Shown here one piece after another: positions 44,716 to 52,890 of a DNA stretch of 64,000 nt (position 1 is the stretch's first letter; each line of letters starts with the position of its first letter). The position numbers and the translations under genes were made by a program. Source of the DNA: Chloroflexota bacterium (GTDB lineage Bacteria > Chloroflexota > Chloroflexia > Chloroheliales > Chloroheliaceae); contig JAQBPB010000124.1 of the NCBI GenBank assembly GCA_028287745.1, forward strand, positions 1-64,000. The letters are read 5' to 3'. The notes beneath the pieces were generated by a model. The model had not been told where the DNA came from and ran no database searches. It was given only the letters and a program-made list of their open reading frames with translations.

Positions 44716-45219
44716 ATGGAAACCAGCTTGCCGGGCTTAATTAAAAAATACGAGGAAAAACTGGTTGATCAGGCGGCTACATCGCTAAAGGTGATGTTTG
44801 GCGTTGGGTATGCCGACCTATCCCAGGAAGACCTGGAGCAACGGCTGTTCGGCATGTTTGACGCCATCGCCGAAATCACCAGACGTGGCGCGCCCGACCC
44901 GACGCTTATCCGGGAGGTAGTGGACAGTGTGATGGTTTCGCCGGTTTATGATGGCTGGAATAACCGGGCGATTACCGAAGAAGTGCTGCAGGTAATAGAT
45001 ATGGTAATTAACAAAATAATCGGCACCCAGTTAGCCAAACCGGAACAGGCCGAAGACCGCCGCAACAGCCAGGAACTGCTGGCTCTGACAATCCGGAATG
45101 CTAAAGACGTGGTCAATGGGAGGGCCAGGCGCTATCTTGAGGAGAAGCAGCGCAAGCAGGGCCGCTGGAGTATAACAGGGAACGAGTCTGAGGAAACCGT
45201 CGCCGGTCTGGCAAAATAG
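44716..45219 (+). CDS. Unknown 167-residue helical protein linked to Phd-like gene
   Basis: ATG 44716 follows ACAGGAGAATATTTAAG. The protein is acidic and apparently all-helical: LPGLIKKYEEKLVDQAATSL, then EDLEQRLFGMFDAIAEITRR and VLQVIDMVINKIIGTQLAKP, ending in a charged helix (RARRYLEEKQRKQGRW). It has no signal peptide, membrane segment or catalytic motif I recognise, and no match to known toxin folds. Position suggests it works with the Phd-like and HTH proteins. A hairpin terminator lies downstream. Confidence 0.6.
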   Translation: METSLPGLIKKYEEKLVDQAATSLKVMFGVGYADLSQEDLEQRLFGMFDAIAEITRRGAPDPTLIREVVDSVMVSPVYDGWNNRAITEEVLQVIDMVINKIIGTQLAKPEQAEDRRNSQELLALTIRNAKDVVNGRARRYLEEKQRKQGRWSITGNESEETVAGLAK

Positions 45220-45317
45220 TGGTTAATCCAAACGGTTTTGCAGGGTATTAACTAAATATAATATTTTTGTAATGCTGGCTTCGCAAATTTGAAATATTGC
45301 GGAGCTATAATTTTTTC

Positions 45318-45359
45318 ATAAGGACAAACTTATAACATACAAGTTTACAACGTCCTTAT
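45318..45359. repeat. Nested inverted repeat
   Basis: ATAAGGAC (45318-45325) pairs with GTCCTTAT (45352-45359), and just inside AAACTT pairs with AAGTTT. It forms a stem-loop after the 167-residue protein gene and may contribute to termination. Confidence 0.5.
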
Positions 45360-45396
45360 CGAAAACCATTTACACTAACACTAACCAACTTATCAG

Positions 45397-45425
45397 TAAG
45401 TCTATCCAGTACCGGGATAGACTTA
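45397..45425. terminator. Bidirectional stem-loop between convergent genes
   Basis: The perfect arms TAAGTCTATCC and GGATAGACTTA enclose a seven-base loop, followed by CATTATTTTAT on the plus strand. It lies between the convergent unknown protein (plus) and the 82-residue protein (minus). Confidence 0.7.
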
Positions 45426-45450
45426 CATTATTTTATAGGCAAAATCCGTT

Positions 45451-45699
45451 TTAACTCTCGCGGAAGAAATCAATTACCTCGCGGCGCTCTTCGGCGGTAA
45501 CCATTATTTCGATAAAGTTAATCCGGCTCCAGGGAAACAGAATGGTCTTCGCGCCGGGGGTCAGGTAAGTTACCGGTTTGCCATCGCGCTTTCGCAGGTT
45601 GTTGCATGCGAAATATATCGCGGTAGGGTCGGGTAAATCTTCCATATCGGCTAAAATGGGGTCTTCATTTAGAATATGTAAAATAACGGTTTTTGGCAC
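45451..45699 (-). CDS. Small conserved-type protein at the end of the kinase cluster
   Basis: 82 residues, GTG start, with AGGAG about 11 bases upstream. MPKTVILHILNEDPILADME, then DLPDPTAIYFACNNLRKRDG and KTILFPWSRINFIEIMVTAE read like a compact beta-rich domain. I do not recognise a named family. It is 29 bases downstream of the FHA gene on the same strand, so it is probably the last gene of the phospho-signalling operon. Confidence 0.68.
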   Translation of the reverse strand: MPKTVILHILNEDPILADMEDLPDPTAIYFACNNLRKRDGKPVTYLTPGAKTILFPWSRINFIEIMVTAEERREVIDFFRES

Positions 45700-45728
45700 A
45701 GTTAAGTACTCCTTTTGGGAAACCCGGC

Positions 45729-46376
45729 TTAACCAAGCGAGAGTTCCCGGTTGAAAATAACTTTAAGAATAATATTGCCCAGGCGAATTTCATCGCCATT
45801 GTGGATTTCATAGGGCTGGCCGCGCATCAGGGGTTTGCGATTAATAAAGGTCCGGTTGGTGCTGCCCAGGTCGGTTAAAAAAACCTGTTCGTCCTGGAAG
45901 GACAGGCTGGCGTGGCGGCGGCTGACGCCCAGTTCGGCTCCTTTATCCTGGTTCAAATCAATATCGGGCGTATCACCCTGGGTCGGGTCAGACCGGCCAA
46001 TAATCAATCTTTCCTTTTGCGGACACTTTACCATGCGCCCGGTATTCAACACCATAAAGTTTATATCAGTCTGCCAGGAAATTCCTCCGAGACCTGGGAA
46101 GGCGGCGTTAGACAGGAAAGACGGCGGAGGTGGATTGGGCATATTTGAATTATTAAACTTTACATCCGGCGTGTTTTTTTTAGAATTGGTGGATGACCGG
46201 CGAGTTACCGGATTGGGAGGCGGTATAACAGGTATGGCAGGCACCTGGGTTGAAAACAATTCGTCCAGGTCAAATTCGCGGCTTTTTGGAGCAGTTGTTT
46301 GCAACTCCCAGCCACACTCTGAACAAAACATTGTTCCATTCATCTGCTCTGTTTTGCAATGTGGGCAAACAATCAT
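45729..46376 (-). CDS. Zinc-ribbon and FHA-domain protein
   Basis: 215 residues. The N-terminal zinc ribbon has CPHC (Cys4, Cys7) and CSEC (Cys18, Cys21). A polar linker of about 75 residues follows, then an FHA domain with LIIGRSD, SRRHASL and LGSTNRTFIN. These are the Gly-Arg, Ser-x-x-His and Asn positions that bind phosphothreonine. It is likely a phospho-dependent adaptor for the kinase at 49068-51221 in the same cluster. Confidence 0.92.
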   Translation of the reverse strand: MIVCPHCKTEQMNGTMFCSECGWELQTTAPKSREFDLDELFSTQVPAIPVIPPPNPVTRRSSTNSKKNTPDVKFNNSNMPNPPPPSFLSNAAFPGLGGISWQTDINFMVLNTGRMVKCPQKERLIIGRSDPTQGDTPDIDLNQDKGAELGVSRRHASLSFQDEQVFLTDLGSTNRTFINRKPLMRGQPYEIHNGDEIRLGNIILKVIFNRELSLG

Positions 46377-46533
46377 GACCCTATCCTTTTAAGACCAACC
46401 AGGTTTACAAATATTTTAAAATATACCGTTTATGGAACCCTTAAACTGCAACCCGGTCTTGAATAACTTAATTATATAGCCTGCCGGGTTCTTGATCAAT
46501 CAGGACACCGTCTGAGATTAAAATAGATTGAAA

Positions 46534-47892
46534 TCAATCCTGGGTGCTATCGTTCCCCAGGCCCCGGGTACCGTATTTGATGCGCTTGCGGCCGGCGCTG
46601 CTGGCCGTACCACGCTGCTCCAGGTTCCGAATTTCGAGTTGCACCTGGTTTGCCAGGTCTACTTCACCAATACTGAGCAACCTTGTGGATACCGCCGCCA
46701 GTCGCTTAGTTCCACTTTTAATATCCCCGTTTTCTATATCCTGCCAGGCCCGGGCCTGTAATTTGTATGCGGAAACCTTTTCCAAAAGATTCTTAACTTC
46801 CGGGTCAATAGCGAGTTCGCGGGTTTTATCGGTAAAATTCAGGCCCAGGGTCATCCGGATTTGGGTATTCGCTTTCTGGGTCCCGGCCTGGGTAAAGGCC
46901 AGGCTGACATTGCCCACCGGTAGAACGCCCGGCTGGCTTTTTAGGATAACCAGTTCCAGTAAAAGGTTATACCTGGTATGGGTCGTCAACGGCCCCAGGT
47001 TATATTCGTGTATGCCATCCGGCAAAACGTTGGGCGCAAGTTCCGAAATCTGGGGTGTCACCCGGTAAACCTGTTTTAACTCGACCTGCTTTAAAGGTTC
47101 GAACCCCAAATTGCTAACCGGGGTAATGGTTTTACGCAGAGTCTTGATTTTCTTTAGAAAGGCCAACAAAATCTTATCGGCGCTATCAATGTATTCGGTA
47201 TTGCCGCCGCTCTGGGCCGCCACGGTTTCCAGTAAATCTTCGTTCCAATCAATCCCCACGCCCATGGTGTGAATGGCGATTTTCTGGCGGGCCGCTTCCT
47301 GGCCCAACTGGACGCAGCGGTCAGCGTCACCATAAGTTTGCCCATCTGTTAGCAGGAGTAAGAAGTTCAGGGATGTATGGCCTGTCGCCGGTTTCATTTC
47401 ATTAATGCCGGTAAAAAGACCGTTAGCCAGTTCGGTGCCGCCCTTTGCCTCGATACTGTCAATGTGCTGTTTGATTGTTTCTTTCGATGTTACTTTCTGG
47501 CAGGATACTACCGTAGTAGCCCGGTCATTGAAGCTTATCAGGGAGAAATAATCCTCCGGGGTAAGTTCATCAACCAGTCGGCGGGCGGCGGCTTTTAAGG
47601 AGTAAAGTTTTTCGCCACGCATGGAACTACTCTGGTCCAGCACTAAACCGATATTGAGCGGGGTCCGGTGGGCCGTCCGGCGGTCTTTGCCAATCTGGAC
47701 TTTTAGTAAAATATAAGCAATCTGGCTTTCATTGGTTGCCTGGAAGTTTTGAAAAGCCGGGATATAATCAATACTGACGAAATCATCGTTATTGACTTCG
47801 GACAGTTCATCACTCTGGCTCAAACCTAAATCAGTCGCCTCTTGCGCTTTATACGAAAATGGATGTTCATCGGATGACTTGAAAGGGTTCAT
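46534..47892 (-). CDS. von Willebrand factor A domain protein
   Basis: 452 residues. The VWA domain (about 75-260) has a complete metal-ion-dependent adhesion site: DQSSSMRG (Asp-x-Ser-x-Ser), the Thr in GGTELANGLF, and LLTDGQTYGD. Before it, PAFQNFQATNESQIAYILLK is a typical VIT-like strand region. The C-terminus is helical and charged. No signal peptide is seen, so it is cytoplasmic, unlike many adhesin-type VWA proteins. It lies between the PP2C and FHA genes on the same strand. Confidence 0.9.
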   Translation of the reverse strand: MNPFKSSDEHPFSYKAQEATDLGLSQSDELSEVNNDDFVSIDYIPAFQNFQATNESQIAYILLKVQIGKDRRTAHRTPLNIGLVLDQSSSMRGEKLYSLKAAARRLVDELTPEDYFSLISFNDRATTVVSCQKVTSKETIKQHIDSIEAKGGTELANGLFTGINEMKPATGHTSLNFLLLLTDGQTYGDADRCVQLGQEAARQKIAIHTMGVGIDWNEDLLETVAAQSGGNTEYIDSADKILLAFLKKIKTLRKTITPVSNLGFEPLKQVELKQVYRVTPQISELAPNVLPDGIHEYNLGPLTTHTRYNLLLELVILKSQPGVLPVGNVSLAFTQAGTQKANTQIRMTLGLNFTDKTRELAIDPEVKNLLEKVSAYKLQARAWQDIENGDIKSGTKRLAAVSTRLLSIGEVDLANQVQLEIRNLEQRGTASSAGRKRIKYGTRGLGNDSTQD

Positions 47893-47966
47893 TAATTACC
47901 TTTGCCAGGTTGCCTTCTCCCAAATACCCGCATAGTGTGCCTTTGCAACCGGTGCGATGCCGGAGT

Positions 47967-49013
47967 TTAGAATTTTGCCACTATTACGGTTATATTATCA
48001 TAGCCACCGGCGGCGTTAGCGGCTTCGACCAATTTTTCACAGGCTTCAGCGGCCGAATAAGCTTGCTTCAATATTCTCTCGATAGCGGATTCTTCGAGCA
48101 TTTCCCATAAACCGTCGCTGCAAATAAGGATTGAAGCTACTTCGGCAAGCTGGACCAGCTCGACATCGGGCTCAACCTGGCCCTTTTGGCCCAGGGTAAG
48201 ATACAGGACACTCCGCTGTGGGTTGTTTAAGGCTTCTTCACGGGTAATGGTGCCCAGGTCCACCAGGCGCTGGACCATTGAATGGTCGTGAGTGACCTGG
48301 CGCAACTTTGGGCTGCTTTTATCCAGGATGTACAGGCGGCTGTCCCCGACATGGCCGATAACGGCGGTCTGGCCGATCCTGACCATACAGGTCAGGGTTG
48401 TGCCCATTGAAATCCGGTCCTGTTGGGCTTGCTGCAAAATGGCCTGGTTGGCATCCTCGATTAAGGAGGCCAGGGTTTCCATGGGCGAATCACCGGTCCG
48501 GCCCGGTTGCTCCCCTTCCAGGGTTGGCAGGTAAAAATTGCGTAAGACTCCTTCAGTCATTTTCCGGATGGCAATATTGCTGGCCACCTCGCCATTTTCG
48601 TGCCCGCCCATCCCATCAGCGACCGCCATAAAGCTAAAAAGCAATTCCTGGTCATTATTCAAACGGGGTACGGAGCCCAGGAAGGTGCCGTAACTATCCT
48701 CGTTATTGGTCCTGATTTTCCCCACATTGCTTAAGGCTGCTACTTCAAACCGGTTAGTTACCAGCCGTTGGGCGGGTAAAGTCTTTTCCATAGAACCGGG
48801 TGAACTGACAGCGGTGGCCTGATTATACCCGGGATTACCTAACGGCAAAGTCGCATTCGAACCGGTCTGGCGCGGGTCCGCAGTTTCACTTAGCGGATTA
48901 AAAGGCAAATCTTTTGAGGCGTCCGCTTTCGAGCCGGTTGGGGCCGACTTTCTAAAGTCGGCCCCTTCCCTTGCGGCGACCGATTTAGACCGCCGTTTAG
49001 GTTTTTCTTCCAT
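47967..49013 (-). CDS. PP2C-family Ser/Thr protein phosphatase
   Basis: A 348-residue metal-dependent phosphatase. The first 85 residues are a basic, disordered leader (KPKRRSK). The catalytic domain has all the key motifs: RTNNEDS, ADGMGGHENGE (Asp133), GHVGDSRLY, CSDGLWEML (Asp300) and GGYDNITV (Asp339). It probably reverses phosphorylation by the adjacent kinase. It is 54 bases downstream of the kinase gene on the same strand. Confidence 0.95.
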   Translation of the reverse strand: MEEKPKRRSKSVAAREGADFRKSAPTGSKADASKDLPFNPLSETADPRQTGSNATLPLGNPGYNQATAVSSPGSMEKTLPAQRLVTNRFEVAALSNVGKIRTNNEDSYGTFLGSVPRLNNDQELLFSFMAVADGMGGHENGEVASNIAIRKMTEGVLRNFYLPTLEGEQPGRTGDSPMETLASLIEDANQAILQQAQQDRISMGTTLTCMVRIGQTAVIGHVGDSRLYILDKSSPKLRQVTHDHSMVQRLVDLGTITREEALNNPQRSVLYLTLGQKGQVEPDVELVQLAEVASILICSDGLWEMLEESAIERILKQAYSAAEACEKLVEAANAAGGYDNITVIVAKF

Positions 49014-49067
49014 TATTGAGTTGTCCTTAGTTATTAAATTGCGAGAAACAGCCCTGCTAAATCGGGC

Positions 49068-51221
49068 TTATTTATCAGTTGCAGGTGCGGTTAGCGCATA
49101 CAACCGGTAGTCGAGCGAGCCAATATAGATATGACCGTTATCTATTGCCGGTGAAGAGGTAATCGGACCTTCAGTAGGATAGAACCAGCGGGGCGTACCT
49201 TTTTCGGCATCCAGGGCGTATAAGTTACCATCAACTCCGCCAAAATAAACGGTGCCGTCTGCAACACGCGGTGAGCTGGTAACTTGCTTGCCGGTGTTAA
49301 ACTTCCAGACCAGGCGGCCATTCTTGGCTTCAATACAATAGAGATACCCATCAACCGAGCCTACGTATATCTTACCATTATAGAAAATAGGTGAACTGTT
49401 GACATAACTATTTGTTTTATACTTCCAGAGGCGCCAGCTGCTGACGGTGTCAATACAATAAAGATTGTTATCCAGCGACCCGACAAACGCCAGGTTTTCG
49501 TGGACCAGCGGAGAGCTAATGATGCCCTCAAGCGCCCGGAATTTCCATTTTATGTTTCCGTTATTGCCATCAAGGGCGTACAGGTGCCCATCCATACTGC
49601 CGATATAGACGGTCCCGGAAACTACGGTAGGGGTGCTGCGGACAGGGGCCCAGGTGCGCTGCTTCCAGACTTGCCGACCGGTCCGGGCTTCCACACAATA
49701 AATGTACTGGTCGTCGGAACCAAAAAATATCATTGGGGAGTAATAGCGGGCTGAGCTGCGCACCGGGCCGCTGGTGCGGTAGTTCCATAGCTGGTTGCCA
49801 TGGTCAATATCAAAGGCGTAAAGCATGCCGTCTTCGGAGCCGACCACAACCGCCCGGTCAGCGATAGAAGGAACGGTGCAAACCCCGCCGGTGGTGGGGG
49901 CTTTCCACAAAAACTCGCCCTTCTGGGCTTCCAGGGCATACAGGTTACTATCATAAGAGCCGAAAAAGACCATGCCGTTATGGACTACCGGGTTGTTGCG
50001 TATCTCTTCTTCACTGGCAAAGCTCCAGACAAGCTCGCCCATTGGCAAATCATCCAGGGAAGCCTGTACTTCGGTTTCTTCAACGGCCTGGGGCTGGCGA
50101 AAGCGATTGCTGGTGGCGTTGGTCTGATTGTCGGAGCGGTTGCCGGTCGGGTTAAGGCCACTTAGCCCGGCTCCACGGGCGGCGACAATCCCGCCGGTAA
50201 GCGGGTTTAAGCCAGTGGCCATAGTATTGCGTATATTTGGGGCTTCAGAAGCTTTGCCGCCAGTTGGTTGGGTGGCATTGCGGTCGCGGACGCGGATCAA
50301 AGCCTGGCGAAATTCCTCAACCGACAGCCAGCGTTTGGCAATATCAAATTCGAGAGCTTTCATCACAACAGCCTCGATTTCCGGGGAAGTCCTGGGATTA
50401 AGAATGCGTGGCAGGCGTTCGTGAAAAGTAAAAGGCACTTCGTTACGGGGGTCGCTATTGGTCAACATTTGATGCAGGGTAGCACCCAGGGCATAAATGT
50501 CGCCGCCCGGCAGGGCCAGACCCTTGTATTGTTCGGGTGGGGAATAGCCTTCGGTCCCGATCATGGTGCCTTTTTTGTCTTCCTGGAAAGTCTTGGCAAT
50601 CCCAAAGTCGATCAGCACCAGGCGATTTTCAGAAGTAATCATGATATTGGAAGGCTTCATATCCCTGAAGACAATCGGTTTGGGCCGGTGATTATGCAGA
50701 TAATGCAGAACGTCACACAGGGTAATACCCCACTCCAGGACCTGCTCTTCTTCGAAAGGCGTGCCGCGTTCTTCAAGGACGGTTTCCAGGTTCTTGCCTT
50801 CGATGTATTCCAGCACCAGGTAGCGCCGGTCGTTAGCGGCAAAGAAGTCGAAAATCTTGGGGATAGAAACATGATTTAGCATAGCCAGGAAGTTGGCTTC
50901 TTCTTCAAAGCGTTTAAGTTTATCCTGGCGCACGTTCGGGTCGGCCGAGACATCAAACATTTCTTTGATTGCGCATACCCGGACGGTTGAGGCGAAATGA
51001 ATATCACGCGCCCGGTATACCGTACTCATACCACCGTACCCGATGACCTGTTCAACTTCGTAACGGCCTTCCAACAGTTGGCCGCGTGGCATGGTATTGC
51101 CCGCACCCAGGCTGTTGCGCAGGGCTTCCAACGAAGTGGTTTCATCTTCCCGTTTGCCGCGGTCTGACTCGGTATCACTGGGTTTCCCCAGATTGGTTGT
51201 ACCAATTTTTTTAATTATCAT
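49068..51221 (-). CDS. Ser/Thr protein kinase with C-terminal PQQ-like beta-propeller
   Basis: 717 residues. The kinase domain (about 54-315) has the Gly loop GYGGMS, Lys86 in CAIKE, the catalytic loop FRDMKPSN (Asp187; Phe replaces the usual His of HRD), and DFG at 205-207. A Gly/Asn/Thr-rich linker (about 315-390) leads to a propeller of roughly eight blades (about 395-715) with the pattern SSPLVHENLAFVGSLDNNLYCIDTVS. No membrane helix separates the two parts, so the propeller should be cytosolic, unlike PknD-type kinases with an external sensor. Its blades resemble the anchored propeller protein at 7116-8615. It heads the operon kinase, phosphatase, VWA, FHA, small protein. Confidence 0.95.
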   Translation of the reverse strand: MIIKKIGTTNLGKPSDTESDRGKREDETTSLEALRNSLGAGNTMPRGQLLEGRYEVEQVIGYGGMSTVYRARDIHFASTVRVCAIKEMFDVSADPNVRQDKLKRFEEEANFLAMLNHVSIPKIFDFFAANDRRYLVLEYIEGKNLETVLEERGTPFEEEQVLEWGITLCDVLHYLHNHRPKPIVFRDMKPSNIMITSENRLVLIDFGIAKTFQEDKKGTMIGTEGYSPPEQYKGLALPGGDIYALGATLHQMLTNSDPRNEVPFTFHERLPRILNPRTSPEIEAVVMKALEFDIAKRWLSVEEFRQALIRVRDRNATQPTGGKASEAPNIRNTMATGLNPLTGGIVAARGAGLSGLNPTGNRSDNQTNATSNRFRQPQAVEETEVQASLDDLPMGELVWSFASEEEIRNNPVVHNGMVFFGSYDSNLYALEAQKGEFLWKAPTTGGVCTVPSIADRAVVVGSEDGMLYAFDIDHGNQLWNYRTSGPVRSSARYYSPMIFFGSDDQYIYCVEARTGRQVWKQRTWAPVRSTPTVVSGTVYIGSMDGHLYALDGNNGNIKWKFRALEGIISSPLVHENLAFVGSLDNNLYCIDTVSSWRLWKYKTNSYVNSSPIFYNGKIYVGSVDGYLYCIEAKNGRLVWKFNTGKQVTSSPRVADGTVYFGGVDGNLYALDAEKGTPRWFYPTEGPITSSPAIDNGHIYIGSLDYRLYALTAPATDK

Positions 51222-51380
51222 TATTAGTTAATTGCTTAATTTATCTTAAAGGGCTAACTTAAAATACCTTTTTGCTTGGCCAGGCCGCGTTTTTAAGAAG
51301 GAACTGGGACCAAAGTTACCGACCCTTGGGGGTTTAGGCAGATTATAAAACTAAAATTTAGGTAATGCAATAGTACCAAT

Positions 51381-51405
51381 TTCGCTTTTATGTAAAAGTG
51401 AAAGT
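51381..51405 (-). terminator. Weak stem-loop after the AmrS-like gene
   Basis: TTTCGCTTTTA pairs with TAAAAGTGAAA (one mismatch), just beyond the stop of the radical SAM-like gene. The stem is A/T-rich, so the role is uncertain. Confidence 0.35.
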
Positions 51406-51418
51406 TAATTTCGGCTTT

Positions 51419-52489
51419 TTACAGTTTCCAGAGCGTATTATGGACTGCTAATATTGTGCCACAATTGGCGCATTTATTTCCGGAAAGACCGGGTGTGCTG
51501 ACCTCGGCGTTCTGGCGGTCAATTAGTTTGCGGTGGCATTTATGGCAGTAGGTATTGCCATTGACGGTGCTGTCGAACAGGGCGGCCAGGTCTTCTTCAA
51601 ATTCATTGACCGGTGGGGCGTCTTTCAGGTAGATGTAGTTCAATCCACAGTTCAGGCCGATTTGTTTGATTTGCTGCAGCCTGGCTTGCATGCCGGGTTG
51701 CGGGCTGGAAAGGTGCCAGGCTACATTTTCGCCCAGGCCCTGTTTTATCCAGGTAGCCAGAAGTTCAATTTCGCTATCGCTATCGTTGACCCCCGGTACA
51801 ATTTTGGTGGAAATCTCCAGGTGGGACTTGTATTTGTGCTGAGCGCGGCGGGCGGTTTCCAGGACTTTCTGGAAATTATCCTGGCCGGTTAAAATGTTAA
51901 AACTACGTTCGCTAAAAGCATTCACTTCAACCAGTAGCCCATCAATATAATGCCCCACCATTTCCAGGGCTTCCAGGGTCATGTACCCGTTAGTGACCAT
52001 GGCGGTAAACATTCCGTTGGCGCGGATGCTTTTACAGGCATCCAGCAAGTACTCGAACCACATGGCCGGTTCGTTGTAGGCGAAAATTATGCCCCGGCAT
52101 TGCTGTTCAATTACAAAGCGGGCCAGTTTTTCAACCGGCAGGTACCGGGCGGCGGACCCTCCCGGGATATTCAGGTAACCGGTTTGACCGGCCGGTACCG
52201 GGAAATTTGCGCCGTAACCGCCCAGGCTGAAAACTTTCACGCCGGGAAAAAGATGGTAGAAACCCCGGCTTTCTATGCGTTCCAGGTCGGCCTTGCTGAC
52301 CAGGCCGTAGTTGACGGTCCGGAGGGTGCCAGCCTGGTTATGGCGGACCTGGCAAACCCCGGATTGGCCGGGAGAAAGTTCGCAGCGGTAGTTGCAAATC
52401 CGGCAGCGGCGGACCGGGCCGGTTAAATGCTCGGCCAGGGGGACCGGCTGAACGCTCTGATTGGTTGGCGTATTTCTTGTTTCGTTCAC
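51419..52489 (-). CDS. AmrS-like radical SAM homologue lacking the cluster cysteines
   Basis: 356 residues, GTG start. The N-terminal Cys motif (Cys29, Cys32, Cys36, Cys46), NYGLVSKADLERIESRGFYH and the barrel segments IFAYNEPAMWFEYLLDA, TAMVTNGYM and STKIVPGVNDS match AmmeMemoRadiSam-system radical SAM enzymes. Where those carry GCNLxCxxCQN, this protein reads GANFPVPAGQT: the three cluster-binding cysteines correspond to Ala94, Val98 and Gly101, and no other CxxxCxxC exists. A C-terminal zinc ribbon (CHKC...CANC) is added. It therefore cannot bind the standard [4Fe-4S]/AdoMet centre and is either a non-radical paralogue or has a new role. The partner AMMECR1 and Memo genes are not adjacent. 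Confidence 0.82.
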   Translation of the reverse strand: MNETRNTPTNQSVQPVPLAEHLTGPVRRCRICNYRCELSPGQSGVCQVRHNQAGTLRTVNYGLVSKADLERIESRGFYHLFPGVKVFSLGGYGANFPVPAGQTGYLNIPGGSAARYLPVEKLARFVIEQQCRGIIFAYNEPAMWFEYLLDACKSIRANGMFTAMVTNGYMTLEALEMVGHYIDGLLVEVNAFSERSFNILTGQDNFQKVLETARRAQHKYKSHLEISTKIVPGVNDSDSEIELLATWIKQGLGENVAWHLSSPQPGMQARLQQIKQIGLNCGLNYIYLKDAPPVNEFEEDLAALFDSTVNGNTYCHKCHRKLIDRQNAEVSTPGLSGNKCANCGTILAVHNTLWKL

Positions 52490-52533
52490 ACTATTGCCTT
52501 GTACTAAATATTTAATAGGATTGAATATATTTT

Positions 52534-52550
52534 ACTCATTTGGAATGAGT
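52534..52550. promoter_or_regulatory. Palindromic operator-like site
   Basis: ACTCATT-TGG-AATGAGT is a perfect 7-base inverted repeat with a three-base centre, about 45 bases upstream of the AmrS-like gene. It has the size and symmetry of a repressor operator. Confidence 0.45.
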
Positions 52551-52557
52551 TGTATAG

Positions 52558-52578
52558 TAGGATGTTTGGGCCATCCTA
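52558..52578. repeat. Short inverted repeat
   Basis: TAGGATG and CATCCTA enclose a seven-base loop in the gene-free region 52490-52890. A further stem (ACCGGC/GCCGGT) is at 52661-52682. Apart from these and a -10-like word at 52838 I see nothing else in the region. Confidence 0.4.
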
Positions 52579-52837
52579 CCGGGTGACTAATCATGCCCAG
52601 GACCAAAGTTTCACCGCAATTTTCTTAAATCCCACCAAAGAATTTTTTAAGCCCCAAATAACCGGCATACTAAGAAGCCGGTGGGTAAGCCAGATTCCGC
52701 TTTAATTGTCCAGTAAAACTGCTTTCTGTTTCTATTATAATCTAATAACGGCCGGATGTAACAATTTTAGAAAAATAGGCTGTTTTAAGATACGGAAATT
52801 TATCACAATGTTTACCGGGGGTTCAGGGTCCGGATGT

Positions 52838-52843
52838 TATAAT
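52838..52843 (+). promoter_or_regulatory. Possible -10 element of the MMPL gene
   Basis: TATAAT lies 47 bases upstream of the MMPL start codon. No good -35 hexamer is found at the right distance, so the call is weak. Confidence 0.3.
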
Positions 52844-52890
52844 ATGCTGGTGATCGGGAAGCAAATATAAAAATCGGAAAGCAGCTTTTC

